A stretch of 32,023 nucleotides of DNA, taken from positions 1-32,023 of the forward strand of contig JAGPDF010000052.1 in NCBI GenBank assembly GCA_018057705.1, written 5' to 3'. The position numbers and the translations under genes were made by a program. Every line of letters begins with the position of its first letter. Position 1 is the stretch's first letter. Shown piece after piece: positions 8,503 through 18,200 of the stretch. The notes under the pieces are model-generated. The model was given only the letters and a program-made list of their open reading frames with translations. It was not told the origin of the DNA and searched no databases. This DNA comes from Thermoanaerobaculia bacterium. GTDB lineage: Bacteria > Acidobacteriota > Thermoanaerobaculia > Multivoradales > JAGPDF01.

Positions 8503-11228
8503 GGGTTGCAGCCACACGAGTCGTCGGGACCTGGTCTCCTCCCATAGGGATCTTCGTCTGAGAAATCAAAGAGATCCTCGAGCCCATCCCAGGCGTCCCC
8601 GATCAGCTGACCCGCCCTCCGGACTGCCCCTGAAATAGGATCAAGCACGTTGTAGTCCCAGACTTTCGTCTGCGTCTCGGTAGAGAAGGCCCCGGCTCCC
8701 GGCGTTCCAAACTCTCCTCCCCAGTAGGTCTCTCCAGCGCCATCGACCCCAGGACCAGAGCGGGTCACGCCACCCGATGCCCAAGGCGTAGCTAGAGCCA
8801 GCCCCCCACCCTCGCCGCCATGGTCGGCGCCAGTTGGAGCGCCAGAAACTCCTACGGAGACGCCGTATCCCCTTCCCGCACCGAACGCCACGCCAGTGCC
8901 AGCAAAGGCGAAGACACTGCCCTCGGTATCGAGACCGACTCCAACGAATCCTGTTGCTCCCAATCCCGGACTTCCTCCCCATGCGCGGGTCCCGGACAAC
9001 TCGCAGTAGAGAGTTGCCAAACCCGTCGGATCCGCACTGTTCAGCGGATTCGAGCCCGAGTACTCGAAGAGGTTCGCCGCACGCGCTCGAAAGGCGAGAG
9101 GGTCTTTCGAAAGCCAACGCCCCTCTCGAGCAGAATAGTCGCGTGCGCCGAACCGGACCGTTGAGTGCTGATCGTCAGCGAGCCCACCAGCGAAACCAAA
9201 CGGCTGCCAGCCGGGACTTGTATCGGCTGCGACAATGCCCCACTCGTCAATATCGACATGTTGAACGACAGATCCAGTCGATGAGTTAACCACAAGCCTG
9301 GGACTCCCAAGGTGATCGTGAAGGACGCGATATACCTGTCCGCTTCGAATGATGAGGTCAGGGACATTCACCCGACTTGCGTAGACGAATCGAGAAACGA
9401 CGCTGCCATCATTGCCAACCTCGGCAGCAGGAGCGAGCTGACCCTGCCAGATCAAGCGGCCAGCTGGCACACCCTGGACGCTCCTGGAGATCCGACGGTT
9501 CTTCCCATCGACCACGTAGACGACCTGAGTCCCATCGGGAAGGTCAACCCTCACAAGATTTCCGAAAGCATCGTACTGAAACGTAGTGACCTCAGCGCCA
9601 TCAGTCTTCGTGAGCACCTCGCCGTTGGCGGTATAAGTGTACGCCGCGCCCGCGTAAGTGAGCATCCGATCCTGATCGTCGTAGGTGCCGGTTTCGGTGC
9701 CGCCGGGGGTGGTTTTCGACAGGCGGTTGCCGTTGAGGTCATAGTCGTAGTCGGCCTCGAGGATGCCGTCGATGGTGACGGTGTCGAGGCGGCCGGCGGG
9801 GTCGTAGCCGTACTCGTAAGTCTTCGTGACGCCCTGAATCATCTCGACCTTGGTCGTGATCCGACCCAGTCTGTCGCGCGTGTAGGTGGTTGTATAGATC
9901 GGAGTGCCCGAGACCGCGGCGCTCATCGTCGCGAGCTCACCGAACGCGGAGTAGGAGTAGTTCGTCATCACTACCCCAAGCGTCGTTCCGGTGAGGGATC
10001 CCGACTGCGGGTCGCGTGTCAGCGACATGTCGCCCGCCTGGATCACTAGGCCATCGTCGTCGTAGGCGTAGCTCACTGGATTCTCGCCGTTGACCGAGAT
10101 CGACGAGATCCGGAGGTCGTTGTCGTAGGTGCGCTCGACCGACCCCTCGACTTCGCCCGACCAGGTCGCGGCGGTTACGAGCGGCCCGTCCATCGTGTAC
10201 GAGAGCGTATTCCCTTCTGGCGTCTCCATCGAGGCGATATGCCCGGATACCGGATCGTAGGTGACCGTCGCAGCGCCGCGAGGTGAGGTGATCGAGGTCA
10301 GTCGCTGTGCGCTGTCGTAGCCGAGGGCGATCGTCTGTCCGTCCGGGCGCGTGATCATCGTCGGATTGCGGTCGAGGTTGTACTCGTACGTCGTTTCCGG
10401 CGGCCCCTGGCCGACCCCCGGCGGCGCATACTCCTCGGTCAGGTCGACCGGCGTGTACGAGAAACCATGGGCAGGCCTCCCCGGCGGCGTGAGCGAGGTG
10501 AGGTTTCCTTTGGGGTCCCAGGTGAATCCGACTGTTCGCCCGCCAGGAAGCGTCTGGCTCTGGACGCGGTTCGCGGCGTCGTAGGTGAAGGTTACCTCGC
10601 GCAGGAGCGGGTCAGTGATCGTGGAGACGCGGCCCAGCGGGTCGTATCCGAACTCGACTCTGCGCTGTTCCGCTCCAGCGCCGCGCACGATCGACTCCAG
10701 CCGACCGCGCGAGTCATAGGCGAAACTCGTTGGCAGGAGATTCGCCGCCTGGACTTCCGTCGGGCGCCCCAGATCGTCGATCACGGTCCGGCTCGCGCGC
10801 CCGAGCGGGCTCTCCCGCAGCCATTCATGCAGCGCCGCCTCGTAGGTCGCAGTATAGGTCCGCCCGTTGACCACGGTCGTCCGCTGTCGCGTCGCGAGGC
10901 TGAACGGATCCGGCGCGGTGACCGTAGCTTCCTCCGTCGTGTGGACCATCGACAGCAGCCCGCCGGGGGTCGAGAAGATCTGCTCGACCGGCCCGCCCGC
11001 CTGCGCTCCCCAGATCGGGTCGACTCCGCTCTGGCGCACGCTCACCGAGCCGTCGGAATGCACGGTACGCCGCCTGCCGTCGTTCCCGTCCACGGTGTAG
11101 GTCTGGATCGTCTGCCCCAGGTCGGCATGGACGGTATGCCAGCGTTTCCGACCGTTGCGCCAGCGCCAGACCGTGAACCGCAGGGTAGCCTCTCGGCCCG
11201 CGACCCTCGATGGTTTCCATTGGCTCAA
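8499..11228 (-). CDS. Orphan RHS/YD-repeat module with distinct C-terminus (N-terminally truncated copy)
   Basis: A 909-residue open frame that begins abruptly inside an RHS shell. From residue ~17 (RFTVWRWRNGR) it follows the large RHS protein at 12264-18395, nearly identical at first and diverging toward the end. It contains many YD repeats (GYDPLGRVSTITD, YDYDLNGNRLSKTT and similar) and the RHS core end (DHLGSPRLVV, RFGARDYSAREGRWLSKDP, DPTG). After DPTG comes an unrelated ~170-residue glycine-rich C-terminus ending DDSCGCNP. It has no signal peptide, no propeller and no N-terminal domains, so it is probably a stored alternative C-terminal cassette. The only start at its 5' end is TTG at 11228, overlapping the stop of the HExxH gene (TTGA), so weak coupled expression is possible. 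Toxic activity of the C-terminus is inferred from architecture only. Confidence 0.8.
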   Translation of the reverse strand: MSQWKPSRVAGREATLRFTVWRWRNGRKRWHTVHADLGQTIQTYTVDGNDGRRRTVHSDGSVSVRQSGVDPIWGAQAGGPVEQIFSTPGGLLSMVHTTEEATVTAPDPFSLATRQRTTVVNGRTYTATYEAALHEWLRESPLGRASRTVIDDLGRPTEVQAANLLPTSFAYDSRGRLESIVRGAGAEQRRVEFGYDPLGRVSTITDPLLREVTFTYDAANRVQSQTLPGGRTVGFTWDPKGNLTSLTPPGRPAHGFSYTPVDLTEEYAPPGVGQGPPETTYEYNLDRNPTMITRPDGQTIALGYDSAQRLTSITSPRGAATVTYDPVSGHIASMETPEGNTLSYTMDGPLVTAATWSGEVEGSVERTYDNDLRISSISVNGENPVSYAYDDDGLVIQAGDMSLTRDPQSGSLTGTTLGVVMTNYSYSAFGELATMSAAVSGTPIYTTTYTRDRLGRITTKVEMIQGVTKTYEYGYDPAGRLDTVTIDGILEADYDYDLNGNRLSKTTPGGTETGTYDDQDRMLTYAGAAYTYTANGEVLTKTDGAEVTTFQYDAFGNLVRVDLPDGTQVVYVVDGKNRRISRSVQGVPAGRLIWQGQLAPAAEVGNDGSVVSRFVYASRVNVPDLIIRSGQVYRVLHDHLGSPRLVVNSSTGSVVQHVDIDEWGIVAADTSPGWQPFGFAGGLADDQHSTVRFGARDYSAREGRWLSKDPLAFRARAANLFEYSGSNPLNSADPTGLATLYCELSGTRAWGGSPGLGATGFVGVGLDTEGSVFAFAGTGVAFGAGRGYGVSVGVSGAPTGADHGGEGGGLALATPWASGGVTRSGPGVDGAGETYWGGEFGTPGAGAFSTETQTKVWDYNVLDPISGAVRRAGQLIGDAWDGLEDLFDFSDEDPYGRRPGPDDSCGCNP
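9555..11181 (-). repeat. Direct repeat of RHS core, copy in the orphan module
   Basis: Aligned with 13251-14877 at a constant offset of 3696 bp without gaps at the points checked. By eye, positions 10309-11028 are identical to 14005-14724 (720 bp), while both flanks carry frequent substitutions. The repeat breaks sharply at 11181, upstream of which the sequence belongs to the HExxH gene. Homology continues below 9555 at lower identity into the RHS core end. Confidence 0.9.
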
Positions 11229-11767
11229 GATCGCTTTGCCGATTGCTTCGCCTTGGCGTTCGAGAACCAGCGAAGTGCCCGGGCCAAGGGTCGCGCGGGG
11301 ATCACCAGCACGCCATACCTCCGACGAAATGCGACGCGAGTCAACTCCTTGCGCCAGCGCTCGGCGTGAAGCTCTTTGTCGCCGGAGACCGGTTCGATGG
11401 AGCGGACGATGTGATGACCCAACTCATGGTAGAAAACCCTTGCGAGGAACAGCTCGCGCAGGAACCCCATACGCCAAGTCCACTCCGGACGTCCATTGAA
11501 AATCGCATCGACATAGAGCTCGATCGAGGCCGTTGCCGTGCTCGTCCCAGCGCGGTACGAACCCAATAGAGATCTTCCTGGCCTAGAGGTGTGTCGCTTT
11601 CGTTCGCGCGCGACCAGTTCGGAGGCCTCGACGAGCACGACCCTCTTCAACCCCGCAAGGTACTTGGCGTCTGACACCTGAATGAGACGAACAAGACTTT
11701 TCCGAGAGAGGTCGTAAATCCGCCACCCCTTGGCAAACACCACTACTTCAGGCAACGCTATCGCCAA
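11225..11767 (-). CDS. HExxH protein of unknown function (metallopeptidase-like)
   Basis: A 180-residue product with a zinc-site motif HELGHH (residues 114-119) and nearby acidic residues E132 and E136 (KELHAERW) as possible third ligand. The preceding segment SIELYVDAIFNGRPEW and following helix suggest a small gluzincin-like fold, and the C-terminus is strongly basic. It has no signal peptide. The start is uncertain: the frame opens at a TTG (11767) directly after an in-frame stop, with AGAAGGA too close upstream, so the gene could be 5'-truncated. It lies between an immunity candidate and the orphan RHS module, and its stop overlaps the orphan module's possible TTG start. It could be a cargo gene of the toxin locus, a second immunity or processing factor, or a passenger; I cannot decide between these. 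Confidence 0.6.
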   Translation of the reverse strand: MAIALPEVVVFAKGWRIYDLSRKSLVRLIQVSDAKYLAGLKRVVLVEASELVARERKRHTSRPGRSLLGSYRAGTSTATASIELYVDAIFNGRPEWTWRMGFLRELFLARVFYHELGHHIVRSIEPVSGDKELHAERWRKELTRVAFRRRYGVLVIPARPLARALRWFSNAKAKQSAKRS

Positions 11768-11830
11768 TCCTTCTGGAAGTGATCATCGGGCTCGGATCTG
11801 GGTGCTCGGCGCGGGTCGCCGATCGCCGGC

Positions 11831-12241
11831 TCACTCAGCAAGCCACTCTCCGGATTCGAGCGCCTCGCCTTCCAGGCGCATGGCACCGCTGGCACATTGG
11901 ACTTTGATCTTGGCGCCTGAAAAGAGCGAAAATTCAACCCGGCGCACCGGAACCTCTTCAGGAAGGTCCGGCCAGACTGACTGCTCTACATCTCCAGAGA
12001 CTATCGTCGCATCCATCACATAGTTGTCGCTTGCCGCCCAGGACCCCGTCACCTCGATCGACTCGCAGCCAGCAAGCGCGAGCGTCCCATTGAAGACCTC
12101 GCGAGTGAATCTGGCGTCGCGGAGGTGTCGGAATCTCGAGACTCCTTCGAGCGTGAATTCACAGATGCAGCCGACACTGATCGTCACCAAGCGAATTGTC
12201 GCATCGTGAAGTTCAAAGAAGTCTCGTTCCGGGATGGCCAT
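11831..12241 (-). CDS. Candidate immunity protein for the full-length RHS C-terminus
   Basis: A 136-residue soluble protein with no signal peptide or membrane helix. The start region FFELHDATIRLVTISVGCICEFTLEGV is a pattern (F-x-LHDA-x-I, then an alternating-hydrophobic strand) that I associate with small beta-rich proteins encoded after polymorphic toxins; the rest also alternates strands (TLALAGCESIEVTG, VRRVEFSLFSG). I assign no named family. The ATG at 12241 has GGAG at 5-nt spacing and lies 22 bp after the RHS stop; a TTG at 12277 would overlap the RHS gene. Its place directly downstream of the variable C-terminus is the main reason for the immunity call. GC is visibly lower than in the RHS core. 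Confidence 0.6.
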   Translation of the reverse strand: MAIPERDFFELHDATIRLVTISVGCICEFTLEGVSRFRHLRDARFTREVFNGTLALAGCESIEVTGSWAASDNYVMDATIVSGDVEQSVWPDLPEEVPVRRVEFSLFSGAKIKVQCASGAMRLEGEALESGEWLAE

Positions 12242-12263
12242 TGGATCTCCAGGCTGCGAATTC

Positions 12264-15200
12264 TCATCGGCTGCCAAAAAGTAGCGATGTGCCGAAAGCT
12301 AAGGTCGCCGGATCGTCTGCGACGCCGAGACCTCCAGTTAGAAAGTCCTCGATTATCGTTGCAGCGATAATTGCTCCTCCCAACGCTGGCAACGCATAGG
12401 CCGGCAGCTGCGGAGGAATAGCGTACATGTCAGGATCCTTCACAGCATCCATTTCAACAGGTTCACCTTCAGGGCCGGGACAGGCATCGGGAATGTCATC
12501 ACCTGGATCGAGAGGGCGGTGCCTTGGGCCTTCGCCGCCAGGGTAGTGATGCCAGTGGTCTCGACCCTGATGTCCGGGTTCCCCAGGCCTCCCGCGATGA
12601 AAATCCAAGATGTCGCCGTCCGGGCCCAGGAATCGATCTCCTCCTGGATGCCGATGGGTTGGATCGACGTTCCAGCCGCCTGGCAAACCGGTGGGGTTCG
12701 CGGGTAACTTCCAGTAACCCGTCTGATCCTGGAAGTCAATTGGATCCTGGGAGGAGTATCCGTACCCGTTCGTATCTCCGCCGAGAAAGCCCCGCGCATC
12801 GCGTGCCCACCAACGAGAAGAGCGGGAATCGAAGTCTCTAGCTCCGAAACGAACCAGCTCAGTGTCAGGATCCCAAAGCCCTCCGGCCCATCCGAAAGGT
12901 TGGAAGCCCGGGTTAGTGTCGATGGACTTCAACCCCCAGGCATCGTAGTCGATCCTCTCCCCGATGCTCCCAGCCGAAACCTCAACCACCAGACGTGGGC
13001 TACCCAGATGATCGGTGAGGATTCTGTAGCTAGCCCCATCTTTAGTGAAGTAGTCCGGGACATTCTCCTTCGAAGCGTAGATGAATCGGCTGACAGGGTC
13101 GCCATTGATGTCCAGACTCGCAATGGGAGAAAGCTGGCCCTGCCAGAGTAGGCCGCTTTCGAGAACGCCGTCGACCTTCTTGCCGATCCGGCGGCTTCTG
13201 GCGTCGACGATGTACTGGATGTCGGTCCCAGTTGGGAGAGCCGCGTTGAGAAGATTTCCGAAGGTGTCGTAGCTGAAGCCACTCGTCTCGGTGCCCTCGA
13301 TCTTCGAGAGCATTTCCCCGTTGGCGGTGTACGTGTAGCTAGCCCCTGCGTAGGTGAGCATCCGGTCCTGGTCGTCGTAGGTGCCGGTTTCGGTGCCGCC
13401 GGGGGTGGTTTTCGACAGGCGGTTGCCGTTGAGGTCGTAGTCGTAGTCGGCTTCGATGATGCCGTCGATGGTGACGGTGTCGAGGCGTCCGGCCGGGTCG
13501 TAGGCGTAGTCGCAGGTCTTGGTCTCGCCTTCGATCATCTCGACTTTGGTCGTAATGCGACCGAGCTTGTCGCGCGTATAGGTGGTCGCATAGATCGGGG
13601 TGCCCGAGACCGCGGCGCTCATCGTCGCGAGCTCGCCGAACGGGGAGTAGGTGTAGCTCGTCGTGACCACGCCCAGCGTGGTGCCGGTCAGAAAGCCGGT
13701 CTGCGGGTCTCGTGTCAGTGACATGTCGCCCGCCTGGATCAGTAGGCCATCGTCGTCGTAGGCGTAGCTCACTGGATTCTCTCCGTTGACCGAGATCGAG
13801 GAGATCCGGAGGTCGCTGTCGTAGGTGCGCTCCACCGACCCCTCGATCTCGCCCGACCAGGTTGTGGCGGTCACCAGAGGGCCATCCATCGTGTACGAGA
13901 GGGTATTTCCTTCTGGCGTCTCCATCGAGGCGACGTGCCCGGATACCGGATCGTAGGTGACCGTCGCGGTGCCCCGTGGCGAGGTAATCGAAGTCAATCG
14001 CTGCGCGCTGTCGTAGCCGAGGGCGATCGTCTGTCCGTCCGGGCGCGTGATCATCGTCGGATTGCGGTCGAGGTTGTACTCGTACGTCGTTTCCGGCGGC
14101 CCCTGGCCGACCCCCGGCGGCGCATACTCCTCGGTCAGGTCGACCGGCGTGTACGAGAAACCATGGGCAGGCCTCCCCGGCGGCGTGAGCGAGGTGAGGT
14201 TTCCTTTGGGGTCCCAGGTGAATCCGACTGTTCGCCCGCCAGGAAGCGTCTGGCTCTGGACGCGGTTCGCGGCGTCGTAGGTGAAGGTTACCTCGCGCAG
14301 GAGCGGGTCAGTGATCGTGGAGACGCGGCCCAGCGGGTCGTATCCGAACTCGACTCTGCGCTGTTCCGCTCCAGCGCCGCGCACGATCGACTCCAGCCGA
14401 CCGCGCGAGTCATAGGCGAAACTCGTTGGCAGGAGATTCGCCGCCTGGACTTCCGTCGGGCGCCCCAGATCGTCGATCACGGTCCGGCTCGCGCGCCCGA
14501 GCGGGCTCTCCCGCAGCCATTCATGCAGCGCCGCCTCGTAGGTCGCAGTATAGGTCCGCCCGTTGACCACGGTCGTCCGCTGTCGCGTCGCGAGGCTGAA
14601 CGGATCCGGCGCGGTGACCGTAGCTTCCTCCGTCGTGTGGACCATCGACAGCAGCCCGCCGGGGGTCGAGAAGATCTGCTCGACCGGCCCGCCCGCCTGC
14701 GCTCCCCAGATCGGGTCGACTCCGTTCTGGCGCACGCTCACCGAGCCGTCGGGATGCACGGTACTCCGCCTTCCGTCGTTCCCGTCCACCGTGTAGGTCT
14801 GGATCGTCTGGCCCAGGTCGGCATGGACGGTATGCCAGCGGTTCCGCCCGTTGCGCCAGCGCCAGACCGTGAACCGCTCGACGCGATCCTCGGGACTGGT
14901 GTACTTCACGGTGTACTGGGGAAAGAAGCGATTCGGTTCGAGCATGAGCCGGAGGAGCTTCTTCTCGCCGAGAACCGCATCCGTTTCGCCCTCGGCACGG
15001 CCGAGGCCGTTGAAGGAGAACGTCGTCGAATGCTCGTTCGGGTCGGTGACGCTCGTCAAGAGGCCCAGAAGACTCATCTCCGTCGACCAGGAGTGGCCGG
15101 CCTCGTTCTCTATACGCTGAAGGTAGCCGTTCGCGTCCAGCGTCACGCTCGTCGACTGTCCATAGGGGCCGACGATGGCCGTCGGGTCTCCGCTCGGCGT

Positions 15201-18200
15201 GCGAACGACTGAGGTGACGTTGCCGTTCCCGTCGGTGATCGTCGAGAGATATCCGCCCGCCGTGTACCCGAATTCCAGGAGCGTCGCTCCGGTCAGGCCA
15301 TGGCGCGTTCTCAAGTGCCGCCCCCGGGAGTCGAAGATGAACACTTGCGATCCATCGCCATTCGGGATGCGGTACTCGTTCGTTGCCTGGAGCGGGAGCT
15401 CTCCGCCGACGCGCAGGACCGAATGGGCTCCGCGATCGGAGACGAGGACTTCGCCTTCGGGTCCGAGGACGACGCCGCCCAGGTCGATGAGGTAGACCTG
15501 AAGGGCGAGATCTCCGGGCGGAGAGCCACCCGGGTCGTCCCCGACCCCGGCGACAGTGTCGATGATGCCGGAGGCGGTCACGCGCCGGATACGGTGGTTC
15601 CCGGCGTCCGCGATCCAGAAACTCCCGTCTTCTCGAGCGGCGATACCTCCCGGTCCGAGGAGCGCGGCGCTCGTCGCCGGCCCGCCATCTCCCGAATAGC
15701 CCGAAGCCGCCGAACCTGCGACGGTGCGGATGACTCCCGAGGGTCCGATCCTGCGGATCCGGTCGTTCGCAGTGTCAGCGATCAGCAGCTCCCCCGAAGG
15801 AAGCAAGGACAGTCCGCTCGGAGACGCAAGTTCCGCGAGACTGGCGGGTCCACCGTCTCCAGAAAAGCCGAAATCGCCCGTGCCGGCAGCGGTCGTGATG
15901 ATGCCGTCGGTTCCCACATGGCGAATCCGATTGGCGTCGCGCTCGGCGAGATAGAAACCTCCTCCTGGGAGGCTCGCGACCGCGACCACGCCAAAGAGCC
16001 GGGACTCCGTGGCCGAGCAGTCGTCGCAGAATCCCTCTCCGGCAATCGAACCGGGCAGGTAGCAAATGCCGGCCACCGTCTCGATCGACGCGTCGTCATT
16101 CACACGCCGCACACACCGCCAATCGGCGATGAGCAGCCGGCCTCTCGCGTCGAGCGCGACTCCCGACGGATAGACGAGCGGAGCCTCCGCCGCCGGGCCG
16201 CCTTCGCCGCAACCTTGCTGTTCGCAGGTGCTGCCGTTTCCGGCGACGGTCACGATAGTCCCGTCCGGAAAGACCCGGCGCACCCGAAAGGCGTTCGGGT
16301 CGGCAATGTAGACGCTGCCGTCGCTACCCATAGCGAGTCCATCGGGAGCTTCGAGCGTGGCCTGGCCCGCGGGGCCACCGTCGCCCGAGCTCCCCGGGCC
16401 TCCATCCCCGGCGAACCTCGGCGCCACGACGCCGGCATCCCTCGCGAAGCGTCGAGAGCCGTCACCGGTGAGCAACGTCCTGGTGCGCGGGTTGTAGCGG
16501 TGGTGGACATCGAACGACCAGCCGCCGAGCTTTTCGCCCTTGATGTCCCAGCCCCCGGCGAGCAGGCCCGCGATCTGTCCGAACGTGAAGCGCTTGGTGA
16601 GGCGCAGCACGACCTGTCTGGGTGCCTCGTTCCAGGAACCAACGATCGCGCTCCCCGGCCCCGAGATGCGCGCGAAGGCACGCGTCCACGAGTCCTTGGT
16701 CGAGTAGTAGACGAGGGGATAGAAGTACCGGACCTCGATCCAGCCGGGAGTCTCGCTGTGGAGGGGTCGACCGAAGCGGTCGTTGCCGTCCCACGTGATG
16801 TCCACGGTGAGATTCGGGGCTGGATTCTCGAATGAGGCTCCGAAGGGACGACCGGCGAAGAAGCCACCGGCCTCGACTCGAGCGAGGCCAGGCGGTAGCG
16901 AGCTCCCCGTCACGCGCATCGCAATCCGGTTCGGGAAAGCGCGCGCCTTGACGCGATCGCTCGAATACCTGAGGGCGAAGGGAATTCCCGTGAGCCGGAG
17001 CGATTCCCCGAGAATCTGGTTCTCGCACTCGAGCACCGAGCCGAACTTCCGGCACGGATCCCACTCCTCCGGCGCCCCGTCGTCCGGGTTCGAATCCGGC
17101 AGCGGGTCGGGTGGCGCCGGCGGATTTTGCCCGTCGTCCGGGTCGCCGGTGAACTCTGGGTCCGGTGGCGGCGCGGCGTCTTCCGGCGGGCCCCACGGGT
17201 GGTTGAAATCCCAGGGAGTGAAGTGATCGACCCGGACACGCCAGAGCTCTTGCCCCGGCTCGTAGAGCAGGGCGACCCGAACCAGTTCCTCCGCGGAGAT
17301 TCCGAGCGCCTCCAGTGCCTGTGCGTCCGCCGGTACCCCAAGGCCCTCGATGTCGAGGCTCGCGACCCCGGCACTCTCGCTCAGCACCTGGATGACGAGA
17401 CCGTTTTCCGAGGGCACCCACTCCGCGCGCTTGCGGTCGAAGTAGCCCGACGGGATGGGTGCCCCGACCGGAAACTCGAGGTAGTTTTCGAGGTAGACCG
17501 AAACAGGCTGACTCAGAACGACGGAATCCGCTCCTGCGGCCAGCGCCTCGTCCGCTGAGAGCTCGACGGCGTAGGTGTAAGCGGTGTTGTCCGCAAGCGG
17601 CGCCGGCATCGCCAGAAGACCGCGCTCGCCGACGGTGTATTCCGTAGCGCGAACGTGAAGCGAACTCTGAGGGATGAGCGAGCCGTCCGGCATCAGGAGA
17701 TCGGCGAGCGTCCCGCCTGGGAACATCAGGGTTGCCCGCCGCGACCCCTCGGTGTCGCTCTCGACCTCGCCACGGGCGATCTGCATCTCCGTCGCGTTCG
17801 AAGTGACCTCCGTCGACTCGGGATCGAGGCGGATCAGAACGACGTCCTCGGCCTCTCCATAGTCTGCGCCTGGAGCTTCGACCGTCCTGAACGCCGGCAG
17901 GAAGCCGTATTTCGCGAAGACCAGGATGATGGCGCCGCCGCCGTTCACGGCCAGATCGAAGACTCCGTCCGCTCGCGAGTAGGTGAATCCGAGCTGAGGC
18001 TCCTCGAACGCCGAAATCCGGACGCCTCGCAGCGCCGACCCGTCGATCCCGAGTACTCGCCCGCGCAGGAACGAGGCTAGCCTCGCCTCGATGGCGCCTG
18101 GGACGACGCCGATCTGAACCGGGTCGCTGGCTTCCCACAGAAAGCGGTTCGCTTCGAACACATCTGCAGCGACGGTCGGATCGTAGGGCGTGGCGATGAC

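Noticed and set aside
13935-15212. Long plus-strand open frame (425 codons) opposite the RHS gene, and similar antisense frames at 9312-10049 and 10467-11369
   Set aside because: It is antisense to YD repeats, has Arg-rich low-quality composition and no ribosome site, and is duplicated only because the RHS repeat is duplicated.
8499-15300. Regularly repeated short DNA words such as gtcgtag in the RHS genes, considered as CRISPR or tandem repeats
   Set aside because: They are codons of degenerate YD repeats in an open frame, with variable spacing and no identical repeat-spacer units.
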